A stretch of DNA of 64,000 nt from contig NZ_LR134173.1 in assembly GCF_900635815.1 (NCBI RefSeq), positions 1,272,001 through 1,336,000 on the forward strand. The letters are read 5' to 3'. This document shows positions 47,420-56,595 of this stretch, one piece after another; position 1 is the first letter of the stretch; each line of letters starts with the position of its first letter. Below the pieces are notes generated by a model, which was given only the letters and a program-made list of their open reading frames with translations, did no database searches and was not told the origin of the DNA. The translations under genes were made by a program, and so were the position numbers. The DNA comes from Legionella cherrii. Its GTDB lineage: Bacteria; Pseudomonadota; Gammaproteobacteria; Legionellales; Legionellaceae.

Positions 47420-48346
47420 ATGGATAAAAGCAATTATATTATCGATGTAAGAAATTTAACTAAAAAATTCGAAAAATATCAGGCAGTTAGCAATCTTAAT
47501 CTTAAAGTTGAATATGGTGATATATATGGCTTTCTTGGTCCCAATGGAGCTGGAAAAACAACTTCTATAAGAATGCTATGCGGTCTGATCATTCCTGATT
47601 CAGGTACTGGTGAGTGTGTTGGCTTTGACATCTTGACAGAATCTCGTCGGATCAAAGCACTTGTTGGATATATGTCGCAGAGTTTTGGTCTGTATAAAGA
47701 TCTGACTGTCTATGAAAATATGCTCTTTTTCTCTGAGGTTTATGGTGTAGTTGATCGAAAGAATCAAATAGAAAAGTACTTGCACAAATTTGATTTAGAA
47801 AAATACAAAGATCAAATTTCAGGAACTTTATCTGGGGGGTGGAAACAACGCTTATCATTGGCTGTTTCTTTATTGCATGATCCCTTATTGTTATTATTAG
47901 ATGAACCAACCGCTAATATTGATCCCAAGGCAAGACGAGAGTTTTGGGATTTGATGCATCAATTATCAAGAGAAGGAATTACCATTTTATTGAGTTCTCA
48001 TAATTTAGATGAAGTAGATAAATGTAACAAAATTGCATACATGTGTTATGGACGAACCCTTATGTCGGGAACGATTGAAGAAATTTTAAACTCTGTAAAT
48101 TTGACCACATGGGAAATAAAAGGCAAAAATATTGCGATGCTATCCCATCAATTAGAGTCTACCGAGGGAGTCGATCAAGTTTTACGATTTCATAATTCAC
48201 TCCATGTAAGCAGTAAAAATAAGGAGGAATTGTCGAGAGCAATCCAGCCCTATATCGAAAGCGAGTGTTTTTATGGGAAAATAATTGATTCGACTTTAGA
48301 TGATGTTTTTGTTTGGCTCTCTACGTATGGCGATCAGAGATTATAA
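47420..48346 (+). CDS. ABC exporter ATPase
   Basis: A 308-aa ATPase with Walker A GFLGPNGAGKTTS (about 36), Q-loop YMSQSFGLYKDL, signature GTLSGGWKQRLSLAVSL, Walker B LLLLLDEPTANIDPKA and H-loop LLSSHNLDEVD. It closely resembles drug/lipid export ATPases of the YbhF/CcmA type. The C-terminal region (about 215-308) is longer than the core. Its TAA is directly followed by the ATG of the second permease, so they are coupled. The order permease, cNMP protein, ATPase, permease is unusual. Confidence 0.92.
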   Translation: MDKSNYIIDVRNLTKKFEKYQAVSNLNLKVEYGDIYGFLGPNGAGKTTSIRMLCGLIIPDSGTGECVGFDILTESRRIKALVGYMSQSFGLYKDLTVYENMLFFSEVYGVVDRKNQIEKYLHKFDLEKYKDQISGTLSGGWKQRLSLAVSLLHDPLLLLLDEPTANIDPKARREFWDLMHQLSREGITILLSSHNLDEVDKCNKIAYMCYGRTLMSGTIEEILNSVNLTTWEIKGKNIAMLSHQLESTEGVDQVLRFHNSLHVSSKNKEELSRAIQPYIESECFYGKIIDSTLDDVFVWLSTYGDQRL

Positions 48347-49480
48347 ATGATAAAAACAGATTTTTGTCGTGTCATATCGGTTGCTAAAAAGGAATTTATC
48401 CAGATCAAACGCAACATTTCTACGTTTATGTTCCTATTCTTAGTTCCTGTTCTGCAAATATTATTATTTGGTTTTATGATTAATACGAATCCCAAATTTT
48501 TACCAACGACCGTTATATCCTCTGAAATTAATTCATTTACCCGCACTTTATTGGAAGGTCTTAAACATACAGAATACTTTTCCTTAGATTCTATTGCCCG
48601 ATCTGAAAAAGAGGCCGATAATTTATTGCTTAGCGGAAGAGGCCTTTTTGTTATTAATATACCGCCCAATTTTTCAAGGGATTTATTGAGAGGAAGAAAA
48701 CCGCATGTGCTCATTGAAGCGGATGCCTCCGACCCAGTTGCAATTTCAAATGCATTTCGAGCAGCCGCCGCTCTCCCGGCTCAATTATTTGAACATGATC
48801 CGCGTGGTTCTCTTGCTTATCTTTCTTCACAACAGACCCCTTTTGAATTTGATATACATGCCAAGTTTAATCCTGAAGGGTTCTCACAATATAATATTGT
48901 TCCTGGATTAATTGCCGTATTGATGCTTACAACACTGACCCTTCTAACTGCGATGTCAATTACAGCTGAATATGAGGTAGGTACTTTCGAAACACTATTA
49001 ATCACGCCACTGAGCGCAGCAAATATTATTTTGGGTAAAGTTATTCCACATTTTATAGTGGGTTATCTGATCTTATTTATGCTCTTATTTATTTCTTATT
49101 TTGTTTTCTCTGTGCCTTTTCATGGAAGTTTACTGCTGTATCTGGTCATCATGGCACCTTACTCTATTGGAAGTTTGGCAATGGGGTTAGCTATGTCCGC
49201 CTTCGCAAAAACCCAATTTCAAGCGGTTGCTTCAACTAATGCCTATATGTTAATTGTAATAATGATTTCGGGTTTTTTGTTTCCATTCAGCGGAATGCCA
49301 ATGTGGGCGCAATACATAGGTCAATTGATCCCCTTAACGCACTTTTTAAGAATTACCCGCAATATAATGTTGAAGGGGGCGGATTTTAGCATTCTCTGGC
49401 CTGATATTTGGCCTATTCTACTCTTTATGGTTGTTATGGTTTTTTCAGCAATTTTACTTTTTAGAAAAACTTTGGATTAG
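48347..49480 (+). CDS. ABC-2 type permease, second copy
   Basis: A 377-aa paralogue of the permease at 45414, identical in length. It shares IEADASDPVAISNAFRAA, EVGTFETLLITPLSAANIILGKVIP and GFLFPFSGMPMWAQYIG. The ATG starts immediately after the ATPase stop. It is last in the operon; no clear hairpin terminator follows in 49481-49600. The pair probably forms a heterodimeric channel working with the HlyD lipoprotein and NodT duct on the other side of the divergent promoter. Confidence 0.88.
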   Translation: MIKTDFCRVISVAKKEFIQIKRNISTFMFLFLVPVLQILLFGFMINTNPKFLPTTVISSEINSFTRTLLEGLKHTEYFSLDSIARSEKEADNLLLSGRGLFVINIPPNFSRDLLRGRKPHVLIEADASDPVAISNAFRAAAALPAQLFEHDPRGSLAYLSSQQTPFEFDIHAKFNPEGFSQYNIVPGLIAVLMLTTLTLLTAMSITAEYEVGTFETLLITPLSAANIILGKVIPHFIVGYLILFMLLFISYFVFSVPFHGSLLLYLVIMAPYSIGSLAMGLAMSAFAKTQFQAVASTNAYMLIVIMISGFLFPFSGMPMWAQYIGQLIPLTHFLRITRNIMLKGADFSILWPDIWPILLFMVVMVFSAILLFRKTLD

Positions 49481-49606
49481 GAATATTTTACTTTCAAAGC
49501 AAAATTTTTTCGTATAAAAAGTCTAGGGGGCAGTTTGAATCTTGGGGCTTAATTTTAACACAAGACTTTTAGTGAATAGGGCGTGAATACTTACTATAAA
49601 TAAGAA

Positions 49607-49626
49607 ATCCCCGTATGCACGGGGAT
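49607..49626 (-). terminator. Terminator of the ffh/rpsP-rplS transcription unit
   Basis: A perfect 8-bp stem (ATCCCCGT / ACGGGGAT) with a 4-nt loop lies 24 bp after the rplS stop. On the minus strand it is followed by TTTCTTATTTATA. This is a good rho-independent terminator. Confidence 0.8.
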
Positions 49627-49649
49627 CATTGATGTTCAGGAATTAGGTA

Positions 49650-50015
49650 TTAATCTGCTTTTTTACCGGTTAACTTTTCTTTGATGCGTGCTGCACGACC
49701 AGCTAAGTTACGGAGGTAATAAAGTTTAGCACGACGCACATCACCACGTCTTTTTACGGTAATGCTATCAACAATAGGACTGTAAGTTTGGAACACACGC
49801 TCTACACCAACACCGTGAGAGATTTTACGAACAGTGAATGCAGAATTCAAACCGCGATTACGTTTTGCGATAACAACACCTTCAAATGCTTGTAAACGCT
49901 CACGGTTACCTTCAATTACTTTCACTTGAACCAAAACAGTATCACCTGGGTTGAAAACAGGGATCTCTTTACCTTGCATTTGCTCAGCATTCAGTTGGTC
50001 AATAATATTAGTCAT
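49650..50015 (-). CDS. rplS: 50S ribosomal protein L19
   Basis: A 121-aa protein of the usual L19 length, with [45 protein letters not shown] and [15 protein letters not shown], and a basic end RVKEKL-like (IKEKLTGKK). L19 sits at the 30S-50S interface. It is last in the rpsP-rimM-trmD-rplS order, 27 bp after trmD, and followed by the terminator at 49607. Confidence 0.97.
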   Translation of the reverse strand: MTNIIDQLNAEQMQGKEIPVFNPGDTVLVQVKVIEGNRERLQAFEGVVIAKRNRGLNSAFTVRKISHGVGVERVFQTYSPIVDSITVKRRGDVRRAKLYYLRNLAGRAARIKEKLTGKKAD

Positions 50016-50042
50016 GGACTACTCCTCAAATTGGTTCATCCT

Positions 50043-50792
50043 TTAGGAATCACCGTGTTCATACATAAACTCAGCAAGCAATTGCTTATCTGTTTCACTT
50101 AACTGTATTTTTTCAAGTAAATCTGGACGTTTAAGCCAAGTTTTACCCAGAGATTGCTTTCTTCGCCACAGTTCTATATCTCTGTGATTACCACCTATCA
50201 AAACGGGTGGCACCTCTAACCCGTCAACGGTTGCTGGTCGAGTATAATGAGGGCAATCCAGTAAACCATTCATAAAAGAATCTTGTTCTGCTGAACCAAG
50301 ATGCCCTAGACTCCCTGGTATTAAACGAATTATTGCATCGATAAATACCGTAGCAGCCAGCTCACCGCCACTTAAAACAAAATCCCCGAGAGACCATTCT
50401 TCATCAACATATTGTTGAAGAATACGCTCATCAATTCCTTCATATCGCCCGGCAATAAACAGCAAGGGTTGTTTGTCACGTGCCACTTGATTTAAGTCAT
50501 TTTGTCGAATTACCTTACCTTGAGGACTCAAGTAAACCGTTTTACAATGACTCGGCATTTGACTGCGCGCCTGCATAATTGCCCCTTTTAAGGGCTCATA
50601 CATCATAACCATTCCCGGACCGCCACCATAAGGCTTATCATCGACTTGCCTATAGGGCCTGGAAGACCAATCTCTTGGGTTCCAGTAATCAATTTTGACT
50701 AATTTCTGTTCAATTGCTCTACCCGTAATGCCATAGTTTAACGCATTCAGTATTTCGGGTATTAAGCTGATTACTCCGAGATGAAGTACCAC
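50043..50792 (-). CDS. trmD: tRNA (guanine-N1)-methyltransferase
   Basis: A 249-aa SPOUT methyltransferase that makes m1G37 in tRNAs, preventing frameshifts. It starts at GTG directly after the rimM TAA. It shows LGVISLIPEILNALNYGITGRA, DDKPYGGGPGMVMMYEPL, the knot region YLSPQGK, CGRYEGIDERI-like AGRYEGIDERILQQYVDEEWSLGDFVLSGGE (split here by motif), and LDCPHYTRPATVDG. The catalytic Asp in HYTRP context and length match the family. Confidence 0.97.
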   Translation of the reverse strand: MVLHLGVISLIPEILNALNYGITGRAIEQKLVKIDYWNPRDWSSRPYRQVDDKPYGGGPGMVMMYEPLKGAIMQARSQMPSHCKTVYLSPQGKVIRQNDLNQVARDKQPLLFIAGRYEGIDERILQQYVDEEWSLGDFVLSGGELAATVFIDAIIRLIPGSLGHLGSAEQDSFMNGLLDCPHYTRPATVDGLEVPPVLIGGNHRDIELWRRKQSLGKTWLKRPDLLEKIQLSETDKQLLAEFMYEHGDS

Positions 50793-51302
50793 TTAAAAAT
50801 CCATATCCCAATCAACAGTAATTAATTGCTGGTTGGTATCAATATCTAATATAAATTGGTCGAGTAAGTAAGGTATTAAGTGTCTTTTATTACCTTCTAC
50901 AACCAAAACATCATTTGCACCTGTAGGAATTATTTCGGTGACAGTCCCAAAAGATTGACCTTTTTGGTTTATCACGTTCATTCCTATAAGTTGATGCCAA
51001 TAATATTCACCAGGTTTTAGTGTTTCCAGTTGTTCCTGTTGAACTGCAATTTCTATATTAGTGAGGTGAGCTACTGACTCGCGTTCAGGATAACCTTCAA
51101 TTTGGGCTATGATGGATTTAGTTTGCACTTCAGCACGCAATAATTTTATTGGCTGCCATTTATTGTTGATAAAGGCATGCCAATTTGTATACTTCAGCAC
51201 ATTATCTCGAGGCTCTGTAAAGGAGTGAACCGTAACAAAACCTTTAACACCATGTGGCCGCCCAAAACGGGCTATTACTATCCAGTTGTCCTGATTATTC
51301 AC
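50793..51302 (-). CDS. rimM: 16S rRNA processing protein RimM
   Basis: A 169-aa 30S maturation factor. The N-terminal half has IVIARFGRPHGVKGFVTVHSFTEP and the C-terminal PRC-barrel has GEYYWHQLIGMNVINQKGQSFGTV and VVEGNKRHLIPYL. It binds S19 and helps assemble the 30S head. It sits 4 bp after rpsP and abuts trmD. Confidence 0.96.
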   Translation of the reverse strand: MNNQDNWIVIARFGRPHGVKGFVTVHSFTEPRDNVLKYTNWHAFINNKWQPIKLLRAEVQTKSIIAQIEGYPERESVAHLTNIEIAVQQEQLETLKPGEYYWHQLIGMNVINQKGQSFGTVTEIIPTGANDVLVVEGNKRHLIPYLLDQFILDIDTNQQLITVDWDMDF

Positions 51303-51306
51303 GTTA

Positions 51307-51564
51307 TTAAGCAGCTTGGCCTTTTTTATTAAACTCTTTGACTAAAGCGCTTACGCGATCAGACAATTGTGCGCCTACTTTTTGCCATTGGCTTAATTTT
51401 TCTGCATCAATGTGCAAACGTACTTCTTGCCCACGTGCTACAGGGTTAAAATAACCGATACGCTCAATATAACTGCCATCGCGGCGTTTGCGACTGTCAG
51501 TAACGACCATATGATAAAACGGACGCTTTTTGGCGCCACCTCTTGATAAACGTATAACGACCAT
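51307..51564 (-). CDS. rpsP: 30S ribosomal protein S16
   Basis: An 85-aa protein with the S16 signature [29 protein letters not shown], then [13 protein letters not shown], and a C-terminal [17 protein letters not shown]. It is the usual first gene of the rpsP-rimM-trmD-rplS operon. The 85-bp gap behind ffh could hold a promoter of its own. Confidence 0.97.
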   Translation of the reverse strand: MVVIRLSRGGAKKRPFYHMVVTDSRKRRDGSYIERIGYFNPVARGQEVRLHIDAEKLSQWQKVGAQLSDRVSALVKEFNKKGQAA

Positions 51565-51649
51565 TGTTTTCCTCTACTTTAGAGTGGTTACGTAAAAATG
51601 CCGTGTATTGTACGAAAATTAATTCAGCATGTGAAGTAATTCTTGCGAA

Positions 51650-53029
51650 TTATTTAAAATCATCGGGTAATATGCCTTTTAAACCGGCCATTCCACCAAG
51701 TCCACGCATCATTTTTTGCATTCCACCAGGTTTGGTAAATTTTTTCATCATTTTTTGCATTTGTTCAAATTGCTTCAATAACTTGTTCACATCCTGTATT
51801 TGTGTTCCCGATCCCAAAGCAATGCGTTTTTTGCGTGAACCCACAATAAGCTTGGGTATACGACGTTCTTTGGGTGTCATGGAGTTAATAATGGCAATGG
51901 TTTGCGCCATGGCTTTATCGCTAACTTGTTTCATTGCCTGTTGTGGCATCATTTGACTGACACCTGGTAGTTTGCTCATCATTCCAGAAATACCACCCAT
52001 ATTGTTCATTTGCAGAAGCTGTTGTTTAAAGTCTTCCAAATCAAAGCTTTTGCCCTTTTTCAGTTTTTTAGCAAGTTTTTCACTGGCTTGTTTGTCCGCT
52101 TTACGCTCAACTTCTTCAATCAGCGTGAGAATATCTCCCATGCCAAGAATTCTTGAGGCTATCCGCTCAGGATGAAACGGCTCCAACGCCTCTACTTTTT
52201 CACCACTTCCAATAAATTTAATCGGTTGGCCGGTAATTTGTTTTACAGAAAGAGCAGCTCCCCCTCGTGCATCACCATCGGTTTTGGTCAGAATGACCCC
52301 GGTTAGCGGCAGGGCTTCATGAAAAGCTTTTGCGGTATTTGCAGCATCTTGCCCGGTCATGCTGTCGACAACAAACAGGGTTTCAATTGGATTAATTTCT
52401 TTGTGCAGGCCTTTAATTTCAGCCATCATATCCGCATCAATATGCAAGCGGCCTGCTGTATCAATCAGCAAAACATCCATATATTGTTTTTTTGCGGCAT
52501 CAAGCGATTTTTTTGCAATGGCAAGTGGCTGTTCATTGGCCTCTGCTGGAAAGAAGGTAACACCTATTTGATCGGCCAATACTTTAAGCTGTTGTATTGC
52601 TGCAGGTCGATAGACGTCGACGCTGGTTACCATTACTTTTTTATTCTCAGACTCTTTTAAATAACGAGCTAATTTCGCAGTACTGGTTGTTTTACCAGAG
52701 CCTTGCAATCCTGCCATTAAAAAAACTGCAGGTGGTTGGGTTTTAAAATTAAGCTCGGCACGCTCATCGCCCATGATATGGATTAATTCATCATGAACGA
52801 TTTTAATAAAGGCTTGATCAGGATTTAATTCCGTTAAGACTTCTTGCCCTAATGCTTTTTGTTTTACTTGTTCAATAAATTCTTTAATAACAGGCAATGC
52901 AACATCTGCTTCAAGCAGTGAAAGCCTGACTTCGCGCAGGGCGTGTTGTACATTCTCTTCAGTTAATCGACCCTGTCCCCGTAAATTTTTAAAGGTGCGA
53001 GTCAAACGTTCGGTTAAGGTTTCAAACAT
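51650..53029 (-). CDS. ffh: Signal recognition particle GTPase Ffh
   Basis: A 459-aa protein of normal length. The N domain has LTERLTRTFKNLRGQGRLTEENV. The G domain has GLQGSGKTTSTAKLA, VDVYRPAAIQQL, DTAGRLH and TKTDGDARGGAALS. The M domain is Met rich, with MNNMGGISGMMSKLPG and a QMQKMMKKF helix, for signal-sequence and 4.5S RNA binding. It delivers nascent membrane proteins to FtsY/SecYEG. It stands upstream of rpsP on the same strand, a common gammaproteobacterial arrangement. Confidence 0.97.
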   Translation of the reverse strand: MFETLTERLTRTFKNLRGQGRLTEENVQHALREVRLSLLEADVALPVIKEFIEQVKQKALGQEVLTELNPDQAFIKIVHDELIHIMGDERAELNFKTQPPAVFLMAGLQGSGKTTSTAKLARYLKESENKKVMVTSVDVYRPAAIQQLKVLADQIGVTFFPAEANEQPLAIAKKSLDAAKKQYMDVLLIDTAGRLHIDADMMAEIKGLHKEINPIETLFVVDSMTGQDAANTAKAFHEALPLTGVILTKTDGDARGGAALSVKQITGQPIKFIGSGEKVEALEPFHPERIASRILGMGDILTLIEEVERKADKQASEKLAKKLKKGKSFDLEDFKQQLLQMNNMGGISGMMSKLPGVSQMMPQQAMKQVSDKAMAQTIAIINSMTPKERRIPKLIVGSRKKRIALGSGTQIQDVNKLLKQFEQMQKMMKKFTKPGGMQKMMRGLGGMAGLKGILPDDFK

Positions 53030-53432
53030 AATGTAGTGCCCGAAAAAAATAGAAACTATAGCACAGAGAAGCCATGATATGAAACTGTTGGGAATATCGT
53101 CTCAACTTAAGGGGATGCAGCTCGGGTTGGAGCATGCCGTAATCCGCGATTAAGGCCACACTCCCCAAGCCGGCTAATATGGGCTCTATCTAAATATCAG
53201 TAGTGTCCACTTCTCTTGCGGGGACGAGTGATTTTGTGCATAAAGACAGGAAAAAAGGCAGAGATTTTCTGATTAAATCATGTTATTTTACAGTGCGTAT
53301 TAAAAATTCGCGGGTTACCAAACAAAATTAAGGAACATTTTGTTTAATTATTACCCTATTATTAAGGGTTTCTTAAGCTAATTTCTATATAATTAAGCTT
53401 CTGCATGCCCAAAACTGCACTGAAGGAATGCG
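53030..53432. promoter_or_regulatory. Intergenic region between ffh and the APC permease
   Basis: This 403-bp region separates the divergent ffh and permease genes and must hold both promoters. I see no gene or strong hairpin. The last 150 bases before the permease are very AT-rich (AATTATTACCCTATTATTAAGG). Confidence 0.35.
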
Positions 53433-54838
53433 ATGATCGATAAAAAACATTCACTGACAATTTTCAGTCTGACTATGATAACCGTTGGCTCTGTTGACAG
53501 CATACGCAATTTGCCTGCTACAGCCTTATTTGGTAGTCAATTAATCTTTTATTTTGTTTTGGGTGCTTTATTTTTTCTAATTCCCACCGCCTTGGTTTCA
53601 GCAGAGTTGGCTTCAGGATGGGCTCGTCAGGGGGGATTTATATCTGGGTAAAACAGGCTTTTGGTAAAAAAATGGGGTTCTTGGCCATTTGGTTGCAATG
53701 GATCGAAAATGTCATTTGGTATCCCACAATTTTATCTTTTGTCGCCGGAACTATTGGCTATTTAATCAATCCTGAGTTAACCAGCAATCCTGTTTTTCTA
53801 TGGGCAATCATCGTCAGTTGTTTTTGGGGTGCTACGATTTTGAACCTGCGCGGAATGAAATCTTCTGCCGCATTCAGTAATTTGTGTTCTCTTGCGGGTT
53901 TATTGTTACCTATGTCATTAATTATTGGTCTTGGGGTTGTATGGATGACCCAAGGGAATCCCTTACAGATTCAATTTGATATTCCCAGTATCGTGCCTCA
54001 TTTGTCTGATAAATCGATGTGGGTATCCTTAACCGCGATTATTATGTCCTTTTGTGGTATCGAGATTGCGACAGTCCATGCGAATGATGTCAACAACCCA
54101 CAACATGCTTTTCCCAAGGTTTTAATCTATTCGGTAGGGATTATTTTAAGTACTTTAATTCTTGGATCCTTAGCCATTGCGATTGTTTTACCTGGAAAAG
54201 ATATCAATTTAGTAGCGGGTATTATGCAAGCATTCGAGGCATTCTTTTCCAGCTATCAAATGTACTGGATGATGCCTGTAGTTGCTTTAATGCTGGTGCT
54301 GGGCGGTCTCGGTGGTGTGAGTAACTGGATCATTGCCCCCACAAAAGGATTATTGGTTGCTGCTGAGGATGGTAATTTGCCAGATTACTTCCAACGTACG
54401 AATGCAAAAGGTGCCCCAGTGGTGATGCTTTATACTCAGGCGAGCATTGTCACCGTCTTATCCGCCTTATTCTTATTTATGCCGAGTGTGAATGGCTCTT
54501 ATTGGTTATTAACTGCTTTAGCAGCACAATTGTATATGTTGATGTATTTCATCATGTTTGCTGCAGCAATTAAATTGCGTTTTTCGGAGCCGCACCATCA
54601 TCGACCTTTTGCAATCCCAGGCGGAATAGCAGGAATGTTATTTGTCGCAGGTATTGGCATCGTTGGGGTATGTGCTACCTTAGCGGTGAGTTTTATTCCG
54701 CCAGAAGGGATCAACGTTGGCGGTATTGTCCGTTATGAAATGACCTTAATTGGTGGCTTAATTTTAATGTGTTTACCCCCATTTATCAGTTCTTGGTCGC
54801 AAGAAAAAGCAGCAGTATTGGAGGCTGTTCCAGATTAA
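53433..54838 (+). pseudogene. APC family amino-acid permease (GadC-like), frameshifted
   Basis: The gene starts at an ATG (53433) and reads MIDKKHSLTIFSLTMITVG, through SIRNLPATALFG and TM helix 2, to ELASGWARQGG. The frame then stops at 53651, while the -1 frame continues as IYIWVKQAFGKKMG through ten further TM helices to 54838. Adding one G to the G6 run at 53631-53636 restores RQGGIYIWVK, giving about 468 aa, the usual size. SIRNLP and GGIYIWVKQAFG are typical of glutamate/GABA antiporter-like APC members. It could be a recent loss or a homopolymer sequencing error, as with uvrA. Confidence 0.88.
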
Positions 54839-54910
54839 CGATCCTTGCATACGTTTCTTGTCCTCAGTAAGAAGGGGCATTTATGGACCAAAGCATGATG
54901 GCCAAAGCAA

Positions 54911-55444
54911 ATGGATAGACCAGCAGAATCTAATGAATTACTAAGCCAGTTAATGGCAAGGTTACCCGAATTGGAATGGAAAATTAGCGAGCTTGGTCCA
55001 TTTTTTTCAGGTAAACGCTTGCCTAAAGGCCTATTCCGTCTTGATGCAGAAATCAGTGGTGCTGCATGTATTGCGGAAATTAAAGCAGACATCCACGCTT
55101 TAGGTAAGCAACAAAATAAACGCAGCGCGTTTTATTTGGCAGAACGAATCCGACAAAAAATTAATGTTTTGGTTGTCTTATGTCAAATGCATCAGGGTAA
55201 GAATAAACCAGAGGAAAAACCTTCATTTGGCATTAAGATGCTAAGTACTCGGCGGCAATGGATCAGTGATCTGGAGACGGAAGTCAAAACCTTGGAAGAA
55301 CAACAGCAAGCAATGACTAAGGCTTTGGAACATCTGAGGCATAATCCCAATGCCAATGCGATTTTGCATTTAAAAGCAGAGTTAGGGGAAGTCGAGCGTC
55401 GCCTGACTTTAGCTAAAGAAACCCTCAATCGAGCGGTTTCTTAA
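54911..55444 (+). CDS. priC: PriC-like primosomal replication protein
   Basis: A 177-aa cytosolic helical protein. The middle section, AFYLAERIRQKINVLVVLC (about residues 76-95), is like the PriC FYLAEKL-x-x-QI-x-A-L motif. Around it lie RLDAEISGAACIAEIKADI and a coiled-coil C-terminal half (QWISDLETEVKTLEEQQQ). PriC helps reload DnaB at stalled forks. The size matches PriC (about 175 aa), but sequence conservation in this family is low, so the call rests mainly on that motif and length. It follows the permease by 72 bp. Confidence 0.55.
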   Translation: MDRPAESNELLSQLMARLPELEWKISELGPFFSGKRLPKGLFRLDAEISGAACIAEIKADIHALGKQQNKRSAFYLAERIRQKINVLVVLCQMHQGKNKPEEKPSFGIKMLSTRRQWISDLETEVKTLEEQQQAMTKALEHLRHNPNANAILHLKAELGEVERRLTLAKETLNRAVS

Positions 55445-55472
55445 TCAATGAGAAATTGCCTGATATCAAGAT

Positions 55473-56012
55473 TTAGGGCATAGACGCATGGATCCTGGCA
55501 AGCGTTGTCCAATTTCGTGCAGTGCCTTGTAGGCCAAGTTTTTTCTCTATCAATTGATGGGTTAATTTGGAACGGCCTATCCCATCAGGATAAGCCAAAT
55601 AGAGACATTGATGACCACCAATGATTTGTTCTCGTCCCTGGATGCATTTGATGAGCGCTTCCAGGGCTGGAGATGAAGGATTCTTATCCACAACCATGAC
55701 CAGCAAATGGCTTGGGTCGGAAATCGCCAGCGCAGAAAATGGGTTGTTGCGGATTATTTCAACGAGCGATTCTTTGCGGCGCACCAATACGGCAATGTCT
55801 AATTGCAATTGTTGATCAATAGCAGAGGCAATCTGCTGCTCAAGTTGTGTCTCCGACACGTGAGGCGTTGCCTCAAACACTATATTCCCGCTTTGCAGAA
55901 TGGATTTTACTTGCTTGAAGCCCAGAGTCTCAAACAAAAGACACAAATCACGCATCGCAATTTTTTTGTGCCCACCCACATTGATCCCACGCAGCAATGC
56001 GACATATTTCAT
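55473..56012 (-). CDS. DUF1697 family protein
   Basis: A 179-aa protein beginning with the DUF1697 hallmark KYVALLRGINVGGHKKIAMRDL, then GFKQVKSILQSGNIVFEA. A late FLAYPDGIGRSK-like motif (LYLAYPDGIGRSKL) and NWTTLARIHA close the domain. The family is widespread and soluble, with unknown function. The start overlaps the stop of the VOC gene (ATGA), so they are co-translated. Confidence 0.9.
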   Translation of the reverse strand: MKYVALLRGINVGGHKKIAMRDLCLLFETLGFKQVKSILQSGNIVFEATPHVSETQLEQQIASAIDQQLQLDIAVLVRRKESLVEIIRNNPFSALAISDPSHLLVMVVDKNPSSPALEALIKCIQGREQIIGGHQCLYLAYPDGIGRSKLTHQLIEKKLGLQGTARNWTTLARIHASMP

Positions 56013-56437
56013 ATTTTATCCCCTAAATCTTCAGCAAAGCGCAACATATAACCATCGGGATCTAAAATAATGAATTGGCGTTGGCCGATTTTAAGATCAC
56101 CCGCTTGATACCATCGGTCTTCGATAGGCATAAAGAGGTTGATTTTATAGCGTTGAATGTGGCTGTATAATTGATCGACCGCAGTCGTTTTTATTTGTAA
56201 ATTTATCCCCCGACCAAAAGGGACCTCGAGTGGGGCAGTTAACCATATTCGCCCCACTTGCTTTATTTCCTCCAACATCAAACGCGCTCCTTGACGCTCG
56301 AGCATCGCAAATTGTTCTTCGCTACGTTGATATTGAATATTAAATCCTAATATTTCGGTATAAAAAGACAAGCTAAGGTCTATATTAGAACAATATAACT
56401 CAGGTATAAGTGCTGTAGTCAATCGTGCGTTATTCAT
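56009..56437 (-). CDS. VOC superfamily (glyoxalase/bleomycin-resistance-like) protein
   Basis: A 142-aa protein with paired beta-alpha-beta-beta-beta units. It has LIPELYCSNIDLSLSFYTEILGFNIQY at the start and, later, KIGQRQFIILDPDGYMLRFAEDL. A Glu in the metal position is visible in PELY, and Arg-Phe-x-Glu near the end. Members bind drugs or catalyse glyoxalase/dioxygenase chemistry; the role here is open. It is first in a two-gene unit with DUF1697. Confidence 0.88.
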   Translation of the reverse strand: MNNARLTTALIPELYCSNIDLSLSFYTEILGFNIQYQRSEEQFAMLERQGARLMLEEIKQVGRIWLTAPLEVPFGRGINLQIKTTAVDQLYSHIQRYKINLFMPIEDRWYQAGDLKIGQRQFIILDPDGYMLRFAEDLGDKI

Positions 56438-56595
56438 GGACTCAGATTGTATCGTGAAGGAATTTAAGCTAATAATTTACATTAAACGTCGATAAATAAC
56501 AGCAGGCCAAGGTAGGTTTAGTCTTGATGCGTCAGGATTACTTTCCATGCCGATCAGCAGTCGAAATGTACCAAACAAAACATTGGGAGAAAATC

